From assembly GCA_004335835.1 (NCBI GenBank), contig RWJK01000199.1, positions 1-54,153 of the forward strand: 54,153 nt of DNA. Reading direction: 5' to 3'. Under the pieces are notes generated by a model that saw only the letters and a list, made by a program, of their open reading frames with translations, was not told the DNA's origin and did not search any database. The position numbers and the translations under genes are program-made. The stretch comes from Scenedesmus sp. ARA3. Its lineage: Eukaryota; Chlorophyta; Chlorophyceae; Sphaeropleales; Scenedesmaceae. Shown here piece after piece: positions 33,801 to 44,217 of this stretch; positions within the stretch are counted from its first letter, which is position 1; each line of letters starts with the position of its first letter.

Positions 33801-36800
33801 AACTGACCACCACGGAGACAAGGACGCATGAAAGCACAGCCCATGCGGCATCCAGCGCTATGTGTTTCTGATCGCACCTCTGCCTTTGCAGCTGCAAGCT
33901 CCCGCTCCACCGCCTCTCGTTGATTCTCACACAGCCCCACCAGCTCAACCGGCGGCAGTTCATTTTTTGAGAGAGGATAGCTACATGTGGGTCCTGGCAC
34001 CATCTTAGATGAAAAATGACCGCCACATAGGCATCACGCCCTTGGCCAACCCTCCTCACCTCCGCCTCAGCTGCGGCTAGCTCCCTGTCCACTGCCTCCT
34101 ACTACAAACTGACCACCACGGATACAAGGACGCGTGAAAAGCACAGCCCATGCGGCATCCAGCGCAATCTGTGTCTGATCGCACCTCTGCCTTTGCTGCC
34201 GCCAGCTCCCGCTCCACAGCCTCTCTTTGGCTCTCATACAGCCCCACCAGCTCAACAGGCCGCAGCTCCCGCGCAGCAGCAGCAACAGCACCCGCTGCAG
34301 CACGCCGCTCCAGCTGGCTGCCGCCAAACCCTAGGCCAGCAGGCCCCCCTGCTGCTGCTGCTGCTGTTAATGTGCCTGAGGGGCGCTTGGCGGTGGATGC
34401 GTAGGCCTGGCGGATGCGGGCGTATGCTGCCTTGTCGCGCGCGAGGCGGCGCTCCTCCTTGATGACCTGGCACGTTATAACAACACAACAGTTTGATATG
34501 TAACAAGGGCGTCAGAAGAGCGTCACAGGGTTGTTGGCAGTGGGTGAACGACGTAGTAATACGGGAGGATGTAGGCCTGGCGGATGCGTGCGTATGCTGC
34601 CTTGTCATGTGCGAGCCGCCGCTCCTCCTTGATGACCTGGTGGGCACGTTATAACATCAGAACATGTGAAATGTGACAACGGCGTCAAAAGAGCATCACT
34701 AGGTTGTTGACGGAAGAATATTCAGGTGGCTATAGGGGACGATATCGATGCAGCTTCAGTGGTAGAAAACAGCTGCGCACAGCAGCACACGTGTGCGCTG
34801 GTGCAGCAGCGCGCCGCCGCTGTAAAGCGAGAAGCTTCTCCCAAACAGCTGCAAGTGACACGGTAACAGCGAGCCCAACTTGAAAGAGTCAGCAAGCCTC
34901 ACCTTGTCACCTAGGCGTTCCCTCAACGTCTCTATTTCCTTCTCCTTTCTAGCCGCGGCAGCGGCCCACCAGTACTACCTGTTCTAGACACAAGGTGACA
35001 GCCATTCAGCAGGCCTCATCTTGTCACCCAAGCGTTCCCTCAACGCCTCTACTTCCTTCTCGTTCCTTGCGCCAGCAGCCTCCAGCGTCAGCATGCGATA
35101 CCTGAGCGCCCCAGCGCTGACTCAGCCATCCACACTAACAACCAGATGCCGACAACTCGTACCTTGTCGCCGGGCCGGCCTCTCAGAGAATCCAGCACAT
35201 TGCCGAGCAGGCCACTCTGTACTTGCCAGATCAGCTACATGATCATGTGTCAGCAGGCCTCACCTTGTCACCCAGGCGCTCCCTCAGAGCATCCAGCTCC
35301 TTCTCCTTCCTTGCACCGGCAGCCTCCAGCGTCAGCATCTTGTAGCGCAGCGCCACCAGCGCTGACTCAGCCTCAGCAGCAGCAGCCTCAGCACGCACAG
35401 CACGCCCAAGCGCAGCCGCCAGGTCAGCGTCACTTGCTGCTGCTGCTGCTGTCGCTGCTGGCGCCGCAGACGCTTCTTTTGCAGAAGGAGTGTTGTTGTT
35501 GCGCTGGGCGGCAGCAGATGGTGCATTCTCCTTGTCCATGCTGCCAGTTGGCGAGCTAGCCACAGCAGCAGCAGCAGCAGCAGAGCCTGGTGCAAGGGTG
35601 ATCTCCATCCAGGCGCCTTCACCTCCAGCCTGCTGCTGCTGCTGCTGCTGCTGTGAGGAAGAAGCAAGGCCAGGCTGCACCACCACGCCCCCTGACAAAG
35701 GCTTGATGCTGAACCCTGGTGGTCCACCAGTGACACTGCCGCTGTTTCCACCAGCTCCTGCCTCGCAAATTGCACCAGCAGCAGCAGCAGCAGCAGCAGT
35801 GCTGCCGGCTGCATCTGCGCCTGTCAAGCCTGCTGCTGCTCGCAGCCGCCGCAGCTCCCCTTGGCAGCTGGCCAGCTGCTGCTGCGCCTCTGCTGCTGCC
35901 TTCTTTGCTGCTGCCAGCTGCTCCCCTAGCAGCTGCTGCTGCTGCCGGGCCCCTGCCTTAGCTCTCTCTACCTCCTGCCCCGCCCCGGCAGCGCGTGCAG
36001 CCTCATCTGCTGCTGCAGCCGCCGCCTTTGCAGCAGCTGCCGCATGCTCTGCTGCAGCCGCCTCAGCTTGCTGCAATCTGGCACTCACAAGCTGACTCGC
36101 CTCGCGAGCTGCTTTGAGCTCAGCAGTGAGCCTCGCCACTTCTGCAGCATGCGCCTTGTCCTGCTGTGCGAGCTGCTTGCTGCTAAACACAGCAGCGCTG
36201 CTATCAGACTTTGCGGAAGCCTCAGCTTTGGCTGCGGCCTGCTGCAGCGCCAGCAGCTGCTGCCGCAGGCGCTGCAGCTCTGATCCGAGGTGGGCTGCCT
36301 GCTCCTCGTGCTGTGCACGCTGTGCTGCCAGCTGGCGCTGCAGCTCTGTGCTGTCGTCGCTGCGGGACGCGGCATCTGCTTTCAGGGACGCCAGCTGCTG
36401 CTCTGCCTCCCTGCAGGTGCACAACAAGGCACGCCATGCACGAAAGGTTACGATTCAGCATAAGTGGCGCTAACTAATGCAAAGCACAGGAGGCCGCAGA
36501 GGGCGAGACACAGCCCGTCACCCTCTCCACTCTCAGCCACAAATGCTTCAGCAATGTGGCCCTGCACTGCGAGCGCTGGGAGAATTATGCCCCAGGCTTA
36601 ACACGACACACAAACACGACACATCAACCTACCTGACGGTGTGCCGTGCTTTCAGCTCAGCCGCCAACCCCTCCACCTCCTGCTGCTGCGCCACCCTTGC
36701 TCGACAGACAAACCAACAATCAAACAACGCCAAAACATACACCCACCTGACAGTGTGTCGAGCTTTGTTCAGCTCAGCCGCCAACGCCTCCACCTCCTGC

Positions 36801-39800
36801 TGCTGCGCCTGCCGCATCTGCCCCAGCTGCCGCTGCAGCAGCGCTGCTGCTTCATCAGACTGGCGCTGCGCGGTGCGTGCCGCTGCTGCTGCGCGCTCCA
36901 GATCGCGGATGTACGGCTTCTGGCGGGCCACCTCGGAGGCAAGGCGCTCACACTCCAGGCTGAACCTGCAGTGTGTGGTAGAGCACGTGTGTGTGGATAG
37001 ACTTCAAGAGGAGCGAGAGAAGGACGTAAATACATATATCTGAGATGTGCCTGCTCCTTTTAGGGTCAAGCAGGGCCCAAAGGGCAACAGCAAGGCAGGC
37101 AGATGTTGGGCGCCAACAACAGGTCGCGGATGCATGCGGATGTATGGCTTCTGGCGTGAAACCTCGGAGGCGAGGCGCTCACGTTCCAGGCTGAACCTGC
37201 GCATGTGAGGAGAGCAGCTGTTGAAAGTTTGGCATCTGGAGAAAACACAAAGCAAAGTTAGCTGTACTACCCAGGTGCATCACCGTGTACATCGCACCGT
37301 TGCCAGCGCGGCACAAACCAACATTGCAAAACGGACGCTCAGCAGTACACCCTTGTCACTCCCTCTCTGTCCTCTCTGCCACAAACACACCTCTCCTGAT
37401 CCTTCAGTGCCTCCTGCAGCTGCTGCTGCAGCCCCTCCCGGCCCGCAACAGTAACAACATCTTGGCAAAAAGAGACCACCTCGCCATCCCAATTGTTTCG
37501 TTAGGCAAGCCCTGTCTGCCTCTCTGTTGCTGCAAACATGCGCACCTCTCCCGCTCTTTCAATGCCTCCTGCAGCTGCTGCTGCAGCCCTTCCTGGCCGG
37601 CTGCTGCAGCAGCCTGCTGCGCTGCTGCGGCTGCCTGCTCTGCTTCCTTCAGCGCATGCTTGAGCCTGGCAACTTCACTGGCTGTGCGCGTTTGCGCCTC
37701 CTTGTGCCTTGCCTCCAAGGCAGGGATCTCCAGTGCCCGCACATCCGCAAGCTCGGCCTGCATGTAGTTCAAAATGTTGATGCGCAGCAAAGTGCAGATG
37801 GTTGTGTGAGATGAAGCAGAAAGAATATGCCTGCTCGGCTTCCTGCAGCGCATGCTTGAGCCTCGCAACTTCACTGGCTGTGCGCGTTTGTGCCTCCTTG
37901 TGCCTTGCCTCCAACGCAGGGATCTCCAGCGCACGCACACCTGCTAACTCAGCCTGTGTGCAATGCAACATTTAATGTTGATGAAGCAGCGCCAATTAGG
38001 CTGTGTTTATGTTAGAAGAGAAACAGCTGCTGCATTGTTGCACTGTCAAGATACGGCACATAGTGTGGCGCTGCTTTGCCGTCAACGTGCAGGACATGCT
38101 GCATTCCTTGCACACCTCAGCAGCCCGGCCCACTTCAGAACACCCCAACAACTGCACTGCACAAACACACGCACCTTCACACGTGCAACCACCCGCTGCG
38201 CGTCTGCTGCCTGCTTCTCAGCTCGCGCCGCATCGCCTGCGCTGCGGCCAGCCTCCCTCCTCAACTGATCCCGCTCAGCCAGCAGCTGCGCCATGAGGCT
38301 GTCCCTGCGCTGGTACTCGCGCAGCACCTGCAGGGTTGCATAAACAGGGTTCAGCGCAGGGCAGGAATCAGAAAGTCCATTAAGTGATCCCGCTCAGCCA
38401 AAAGCTGCGCCATGAGGCCATCCCTGCGCTGATACTCGCGCAGCACCTGCATGCGGCGAAAAGATGTGCGGTTGTTTATCAGGGTCCAGCAAGCAGTGTG
38501 CAGGCAGGTTTTGCATGCGGTATGCAGACACGAGGCCATCCCTGCGCTGATACTCGCGCAGGACCTGCAAGGATTGAGGATTGGGGTACAGCACAGGGCA
38601 GGAGGATTCAGCTCGGTTGTTGATGTGCTCCCGCTCAACCAGCAGCTTCGCCATGAGCCCGTCATGGCGCTGATACTCGCTCAGCACCTGGGGCCAGTTT
38701 GATATGTTGTGGTTCAGCACATGGCAGGGTTCACGGTGGGGTTTCAGGGACACACTGCTGCAGCATGGCAATGCTGCTGCCTGCGCAACTGCAGATCATG
38801 CATCCCATGCAGTCCAGCCAACTCGGTTGGTTACCGTGCTGCCACCACACGCTCACCTGAGACAGGGTGTCATGCAGGGGCCCGAGCTCAGGCAGCAGCA
38901 CACTGCCGACACCATCACCCACTGCTGCTGCTGCTGCCGCTGCTGGCGCCTGCAAGCTGAGTGGCTCAAAGCCTGCCATACTCAGCTGGCTGCTCAACTG
39001 CTGCCAGTCAACCGCAGGTGCAGCAGCAGCAGCAGTACCACCACCACCACCAGCAGCAGCAGCAGCAGCAGCGCCTGCTGCTGGAATCCCTGCTGCCGCT
39101 TCCTCTTGCTGCTGCTGCTCTGTAGCCACCACCTCCTGCTCTGCTACTGCTGCTGCACTGCTGCCAGTCACAGCCGGCCCAGCAGCAGCAGCAGCAGCAG
39201 CAGCAGCTGGATAGCTATATTTTGCAGCTTCATGCACCTCCAGGGCACTGCCGCCTGCACTGCCCCACTCACCACCACCTAGAGCACCACCACCTACAGC
39301 ACCCTGCAGCAGCACACCAGCCGCAGCAGCAGCAGCAGGCAGCCCAACACCCTCCCATGCCTCGGTGGCACCTCTCGGTGCTGCTGCTGCTGCTGCTGCT
39401 GCTTCAGCTGCTGCTGAATATTGCACTGCAGCTGCATCACCATCACCACCTGCAACAGGCTGTGCTGCTGCACCGCCTTCATTCCAGCCAAGGCCCCACT
39501 GCTGCTGCTGCTCCTTCTCTTCTCCCTCCTCCTCACTGTAAATAGGGTTTGTAAAAGCACCCGGCCTTGGGCTGACTGGACCTGAGGCTCTGCCGCTGCT
39601 GCTGCCGCCGGCCAGCAGCGCTGCCACCGACGTGCTGCTGCTCTGCTGCTCCAGCTGCTGCCGCACCTCCTGCAGCTTCTGCAGCGCCTCCTGCAAGGCA
39701 GGAGAGCGGGGAGACATAGCCTGCTGCTGCTGCTGCTGCTGCTGCTGCTCGGCAGCGTATTGCTCTGGTCGCAGGGTGAGCTCAACAGTCTCCTCCTGCT

Positions 39801-41608
39801 CCTCATCTTCTTCCTGCTGTTGCTGCTGCTGCTGCAGCTGCAGGCTGGCCTGCTTCAGCACTCCCCGTGTGGGTGAGCTGGCCTCTCTGTGCCAAATCCT
39901 GCCTGGCGACGCCTGCTGCTGCTGCTGCTGCTGCTCCAGCTCTACGCTCAACTGCTGCTGCTGCTGCTGCTGCTGCTCTTGCGGGCTGCCTGGCAGCTCC
40001 ACAACAACATCCTGGCTGATGAACAGCACGCTGCGCTTGCTGCTGCGGCCGTTGCCACGAGGCGTGTTTCTGCCTGAAGAAGCGGCAGAGGCGGAAGCAC
40101 TTGCTGCTGCTGCTGCTGAGTGCTCCAGTGCACCATGTGGCTGCAATTGCAGCGGCGGAACACGTGTTGCTGCTCGTGAACCTGCTGCACCTGCTGCTGC
40201 TGCTGCCATGAATGCCCCATACAGAGGCTTCTTCACACTCGGGCTGTCAAAGTCGCTGCTGCTGCTGCCAGCGCCGCCTGCTGCTGCTGCTGCTGCTGCT
40301 GCCAGCTGAGCATCATCTGCCTGGGGCTGTGATGTGTGGTCTGGTGACACACCTGCTGAAACAGGCAGCGGGCTCTGCAGTGCTTGCAGGAGCTGCTCTG
40401 ACTGCACAATAAGCAGTACACTATCACCACCTGCAGCCTCACCCACTGCTGCACCTGCCGACTCACCCTCACGTGCTTGTGGCTGCACAGGGAAGTTTGC
40501 AGGAGGCGGGCTGACTGGCGAGTCCAGCAGCTCCTGCAAGCGCTGCTGCTGCTGCTGTTGCTGCTGCTGGGCCCAAGTGCCCCGCATTGCTGCTGTTGTG
40601 CGGGGCGAGCCTGCTGCTGCCACGGCCCCTGCAGCTCCTCCTCCACCAGCAGCAGCAGTAAGCATGTCTGTAGGCGTGCTGCTGCTGCCATAGCCGCCAC
40701 CGAAGCTGAATCCCGCTCCGCCTGCTGTTGCCAGCTGGCTGGCGGTCTGCTGGTGTAGCTGGGTTGGCTTTCGTGGGCTGGCGCAGGAGCCAGACTCAGA
40801 CCCTGCTACTGCACCTTCTGCTGCTGCTGCTGCCTCTCTTGGTGAGCTTGTTTGTGGCCAGATGTTTGTTGCTGCCCCTGCATCGCCGCCACGCGGAGAC
40901 TGGGAAGGGGACCTCGACCTTGCAGCTGCCCGTGCAGCTGCGCGCGCCTTTGCAGCAGCAAAGTGTGCTGCAGCTGCAGCAGCGTCGCCCGGCGGGCTGC
41001 GAGGCTGCTGCAGGAACGCTCCTGCAGGCAGTGCGGCAGCAGGCCCTGCAGCTGTGCTGCTGCCTCCAGGGGATGAGGCAGGCGAGAGGGCATCCAGTCC
41101 TGCAGCAAAGGTAAGTCTGCTGCTATCTGCTGCTTCTGCTGCGCGTGCAGCCAACCCTGCTGCTCCAAGGGTAGCTTCTGCGGCCTCGGGTGTGCTGCTG
41201 CGTGAAGCTAGGTTTGCAGGACTTGCTGGGATGCTGCCTGGGTTCAAGAATTCAGGCTGTCCTCCGAAGATGTTGCCTTCTGTGCTGAGCCCTAGCCGGG
41301 ACAGTGGGGTAGCTGCTGGCATGGGGCTGGTCCCATCCTCTGTGAGGTTGTAGCGCTGCCTGAGGCCTGCATCAGTGAAAATGACTTGTATATGTTTGAT
41401 GCATGGAGCTGGAACAGACTTTTAGGATACAGACTTCCAGGAAGTGCTGCTGTCAGCAGTTCTGGTTGTACATGGTGGTTGCTGGTAGCCGTCTGATGTC
41501 ATGCAGGCACGGCACAGGAAGCAGAAACTATAACTGATAATCACCTGCCAGGAAGCCGGCCAAGTCATCGTCAGAATCAGCAACACTCTTGCCCCCTGGT
41601 GTGTCCAT
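27808..41608 (-). CDS. Large coiled-coil protein, centrosome/basal-body type, CEP70-like C-terminal half
   Basis: Seventeen exons in coding order: 41545-41608, 38857-41366, 38175-38327, 37546-37757, 36747-36965, 35264-36410, 34185-34464, 32846-33033, 32363-32503, 31625-31928, 31165-31275, 30583-30666, 30016-30255, 29306-29461, 28643-28770, 28187-28406, 27808-27924. All sites are GT-AG and all phases agree except exon 7, where the conserved frame needs 2 nt more (see findings); allowing for that the protein is about 2091 aa. The first 860 residues are Ala/Gln/Ser low complexity with poly-Gln runs. Residues about 860-1700 are coiled coil (VLREYQRRDSLMAQLLAERD, LERAAAAARTAQRQSDEAAA, heptad-rich exon 6). 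The remaining region is helical and less repetitive: VLVDLLQDVCVVLELRD, VPNLRKMAAVLAAIPKLEAF, VYVHYNELTNFFRALASLL, and a terminal VLPRYQRLASQLYERLRVV followed by LDDVLPAL. The last features recall CEP70-type proteins, which bind gamma-tubulin and microtubules at centrosomes; this is resemblance from memory, not a search. Alternative: another ciliary or centriolar coiled-coil family. Confidence 0.75.
28855..28925 (-). repeat. Copy of coiled-coil gene exon 15 5' end
   Basis: Repeats the acceptor and VYVHYNELTNFF-coding start of exon 15 (28770 downward) one unit upstream. It retains the tgcag acceptor but the coding sequence decays within about 60 bp. Confidence 0.8.
29621..29706 (-). repeat. 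Copy of coiled-coil gene exon 14 5' end
   Basis: Near-identical to 29376-29461 (VESEAIAAEELLAAAKGLMA), upstream in the intron. Only the downstream copy continues to a donor. Confidence 0.85.
30480..31040 (-). repeat. Copies of exon 12 and exon 11 3' ends of the coiled-coil gene
   Basis: 30480-30512 repeats the exon 12 end (MNPGTVPQ plus donor). About 30950-31028 repeats the exon 11 end (VPNLRKMAAVLAAIPKLEAF). Both lie downstream of their source exons in the introns. A similar copy of the exon 13 end is at about 29908-29945. Confidence 0.75.
31455..32045 (-). repeat. Copies of both ends of coiled-coil gene exon 10
   Basis: About 32005-32042 repeats the EIDMLQRKI start of exon 10 (31928 downward) on its upstream side. 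About 31456-31502 repeats its VEEYPRDVLVDLLQ end plus gtgag donor on its downstream side. Confidence 0.75.
32100..32440 (-). repeat. Three copies of coiled-coil gene exon 9 3' end
   Basis: The block encoding LQGDLADLQQELQ with its following residues and gtgcg donor (32361-32432) recurs at about 32233-32300 and about 32112-32172 with a period near 130 bp and increasing divergence. Confidence 0.75.
33360..34300 (-). repeat. Tandem array of copies of coiled-coil gene exon 7 3' end
   Basis: The exon 7 end (LRPVELVGLYESQREAVERE to the AAAKAE codons and donor) recurs at about 33880-33965, 33635-33705 and 33360-33440. Shorter copies with AVDRELAAAEAE and a gtgagg donor occur at about 34067-34100, 33760-33790 and 33490-33515. 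The higher-order period is 250-310 bp. Differences between copies fall mostly at third codon positions of the VELVGL frame. Confidence 0.8.
33969..34010 (+). repeat. Dispersed repeat copy 4 (GAGAGGATAG... family)
   Basis: Contains gagaggatagctacatgtgg followed by gtcctggcaccatcttagat, inserted next to one unit of the exon 7 array in an intron of the coiled-coil gene. Confidence 0.75.
34569..34640 (-). repeat. Copy of coiled-coil gene exon 7 5' end
   Basis: Repeats the start of exon 7 (34464 downward): same acceptor context gttataacgtgcc...ccag and VIKEERRLA...DKAAYARIRQAY coding. This copy has two more bases at the GCGCG site than the exon itself and so preserves the frame that the exon breaks. 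Confidence 0.85.
34899..35370 (-). repeat. Three copies of coiled-coil gene exon 6 3' end
   Basis: The segment encoding LTLEAAGARKEKELDALRER and its donor (35261-35345) recurs at about 35024-35098 and 34901-34965, downstream in the intron, with donor-like sequence kept in at least one copy. Confidence 0.8.
36640..37205 (-). repeat. Copies of both ends of coiled-coil gene exon 5
   Basis: About 37135-37200 repeats the exon 5 start (FSLERERLASEVSRQKPYIR versus FSLECERLASEVARQKPYIR). About 36646-36698 repeats its end (QQQEVEGLAAELKARHTV) with acceptor-like and donor-like flanks. Confidence 0.8.
37390..37955 (-). repeat. Copies of both ends of coiled-coil gene exon 4
   Basis: 37845-37955 is a copy of more than 100 bp of the exon 4 start (AELAGVRALEIPALEARHKE) with its own acceptor. 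About 37392-37440 repeats its end (EGLQQQLQEALK) with a gtgtgt donor. Confidence 0.85.
38270..38695 (-). repeat. Four copies of coiled-coil gene exon 3 5' end
   Basis: The block VLREYQRRDSLMAQLLAERD at the exon start (38327 downward) recurs upstream at about 38395-38448, 38530-38568 and 38638-38690 with period near 120 bp, each preceded by an AG acceptor. Confidence 0.85.
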
Positions 41609-43172
41609 GCTGCTGTGTTTGCTGTGTGTCAGCTCTCCGTCAACAGAACGGCCATTTCTGCAAGATCTATATCCTTATTGGTTGGATACCGTATTGGAGC
41701 CCTGGTTGAGCCTGTTCGAGAAAGAATTCGGTGTTGTTGCCGCTGGCTGGTGGTTCCGTTGCTTGCCCGGCACTCGACTGAAGTTGTTCGATTTGACTGT
41801 TACTTTGAATTTCACAAACAATATGCTCTTTGAGTGGCCCCTGTTTCTCACTCTGCCCTCCTGGTGCCAACGCTCACCGGTTTGAAGGCATGTTACTGAC
41901 AGTCGGTGTTTCGTACGGTTCCTGCCAGCAGAAGGTGCCTTTATCGTTACCTGCCATGGATGAGCAGGCCAGCACAAGCTTTTGAAACCTGCCCAAGAAC
42001 ACTTTTGAGCATCAGGCACAGCAATTGGTGGTACACGTGTTGGGGAAAATGGTGGTACAATGAATGACGATGATTGTCATACAATCAGTGCACAGTGACT
42101 GTGCAGTGCCACAGGCAGGGCAGGCCATTCTCGTAGGGACACGACACAGGCCATTTCAGCTGTAGTTGTTACCGAAAAGCTAACAGATGGCATGCCTCTT
42201 TAGATGGAGACAGCACATGCGCTTCCACCATAAACACCTCAGCCAAGCAATCCTACATCCATCAGCCAGACTGATGGTTCATATGCGATTGCAACACGCC
42301 ATGTATGGTACAGCATACACCATGTCAGCTGAAGCGCACTAACTGCTGCTCTTATCAAACATGGTGACAGGCAGCAATAGTACAAGCCCGCAGCTGCTGC
42401 CCTTAACAAGCCCGGTGTCGTGGCCAATCTGTATCCTGCATGCAACATACTTGATTGTGCTAAATGTGTCAAGAATGGGGATACAAGGAGGCATGAATAA
42501 GCTAGCTATGCCCAAACATGCATTGCAAGTGCCAGGATCACACGACTGCAGCCCTCGGTCCAACTGTCACTTCACTCGAAACAACAGACACAAGAGAGCA
42601 ACAAGCGTGCTAGCCACGCTGCGCAGCTGCTGCTGCTCAATGAAAACAGCCAAAGCAGACGTTGCCTGCTGCGGCCGCTGCCACAAGGTGCAGCCAGCTG
42701 CAGCAGCAGTAGCGATGGTACCAGGTGACTCACCAGCAAATTTTTACGTACTGTCCCTGCTGACAACGGCATGTGCTGGCACACCGACCTACAAACTGTC
42801 ATAGGTCAGAAGCATCCAGGGCCACACGTAACAGCCACGTAAATGTGTTAGTCTCAACTCCATTTGCTGCGTAACGTGTGCAAAGCCGCCACACAAGGTG
42901 ACACACACGCTCACTACTCCTTACACAGCAGCAGCCAGCAGCTGGACACTGCTGAGGCCACAAGATACAACACTGCACTCCCACCTCTGCAGACACCGAG
43001 ACACATGCCTCGGACATTAGTAAGCTTGCACACTGCATACGTATGCTTGCCTCCCGCCACACCCCTCGCCCTCACAAGCCAAACTGGTGCCACCAGTAGC
43101 AAGCTGGCCAGCTCTGTTGGTATACATACATCCATCGTACAGCTGCGCCAAAGCAAACCTGGCAAAAAAACA
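41609..43172. other. Intergenic region, no recognised gene
   Basis: Lies upstream of the coiled-coil gene (minus) and downstream of the plastid protein gene (minus). Open frames at 41589-41885 and 42361-42804 (plus) have no recognisable features. A minus-strand TGTAA at 42921-42925 suits the 3' end of the plastid gene. Confidence 0.5.
42921..42925 (-). terminator. Candidate poly(A) signal TGTAA for the 93-aa protein gene
   Basis: Minus-strand TGTAA about 250 nt after the stop codon at 43173. Confidence 0.5.
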
Positions 43173-43784
43173 TCACTTGGCCTTTGCAGCGCCCTTCATC
43201 TTGAGCTTGCCTGCGGCAGCATCCTCTGCTGCCTTCTTCACATATTTGCCCACGGCTGCGTTGTAGTGCCACACACGCATGGTTGAAAGCTGCGCTGCTG
43301 CCTCCTTGATGCGCTTGCCAATCTGCTTGTTCATCTCCTCCATGCCACCATCAGTGGCAAAGGCCTGTCGCAGCAAAACACAGCAGCAGGAGCAGTAAAA
43401 GCAGCAGGAGCAGAAGCAGTGCATGAGCAAGGTAGGGCAGTTGAGGTGCGGGCCGGTTCTGAGGTCATAAACGTGACACCCATGTATACGAGTAAGTTAA
43501 TGCTTTGTTTCCGCAGTGGCAAGGCCTGAGTGCTTGACCAGGCACGTAACGCTGCTTGGACGCTGACTGATCTTGAAGTAGGTGGTGCCCAGCAAGTGAC
43601 ACACAACTGTCATGAGTTCTGTAGCATAAAAGGCATATGAACTCGGGCACAGCAGCCCAGTGCAGTGCAGCATCAGGTGTCGAGGCGCCCTTACCCTGAC
43701 GACCAGGCGAGGTGAGCGCTGCACGCGTCCCACGAAAGCTGTGCGCGAGGCAAAAGCAGTCCTGGTGCTGAGTGTAGAGGCCAT
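43173..43784 (-). CDS. Small putative plastid-targeted protein, unknown function
   Basis: Two exons, 43695-43784 and 43173-43364, phase 0 junction, giving 93 aa. Exon 1 alone encodes a 30-residue segment rich in Ser, Thr, Arg and Ala without acidic residues (MASTLSTRTAFASRTAFVGR, then VQRSPRLVVR), typical of a chloroplast transit peptide; a mitochondrial presequence is also possible. The presumed mature part (about 63 aa) is strongly basic and helical: MEEMNKQIGKRIKEAAAQLS, a single Trp in MRVWHYNAAVGKYV, and a Lys/Ala-rich C-terminus. The exon boundary falls just before the predicted mature sequence, as often seen when a transit peptide is added by exon joining. I do not recognise the family. 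It is divergently arranged with PrimPol, 433 bp apart. Confidence 0.7.
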
Positions 43785-44217
43785 GATGTGCTGCTGTTGG
43801 AGATCGGACGATCACGCGGTGTGGCAGGTGCGAACCAAGACTGAAGGCTGCGGTGAAAACACTTGAGCTAGAAAATAGAGCTCAAAAGTACAACAGACGA
43901 AAGGGGATGTGGGCGGAACCAGGGAAACAACCCTTGCTTGCGAAAACTCGGATGGCTCACAGAAACGGTTGAAGGGCGTCAGTGTCCTCCTTAAAAAACC
44001 ATGTGTTGCACAGTGCAGCAAAACAACGTCAAGCACCACGCGCAAAGCAACCCTCCGCTCAACAGGGTTTGGTCACTTGTCAGTGTTTGAACCGACCTTG
44101 ATCTGCGTCGTCTTTCGCTGGGCCCCAGGCTTACTTGGTTTAAATCGAACGATAGCACATCTGTTGTCTGGCACGTGCGAGTGACAGCTTCAACCTGTTA
44201 GAGCTAGTAGCAAAAAG
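43785..44217. promoter_or_regulatory. Shared upstream region of two divergent genes
   Basis: Only 433 bp separate the start codons of the 93-aa protein gene (minus) and PrimPol (plus), so both promoters must lie here or overlap transcribed sequence. No clear TATA element was pinned down. The interval is less CAG-rich than the rest of the window. Confidence 0.55.

Noticed and set aside
39632..40309. Plus-strand open frame of 225 aa opposite exon 2 of the coiled-coil gene
   Set aside because: Poly-Cys/Ser translation of CTG runs. The minus frame is supported by in-phase splicing to 16 other exons.
41589..41885. Plus-strand open frame upstream of the coiled-coil gene
   Set aside because: Overlaps the first exon of the minus-strand gene, has no family resemblance and no clear splice partners.
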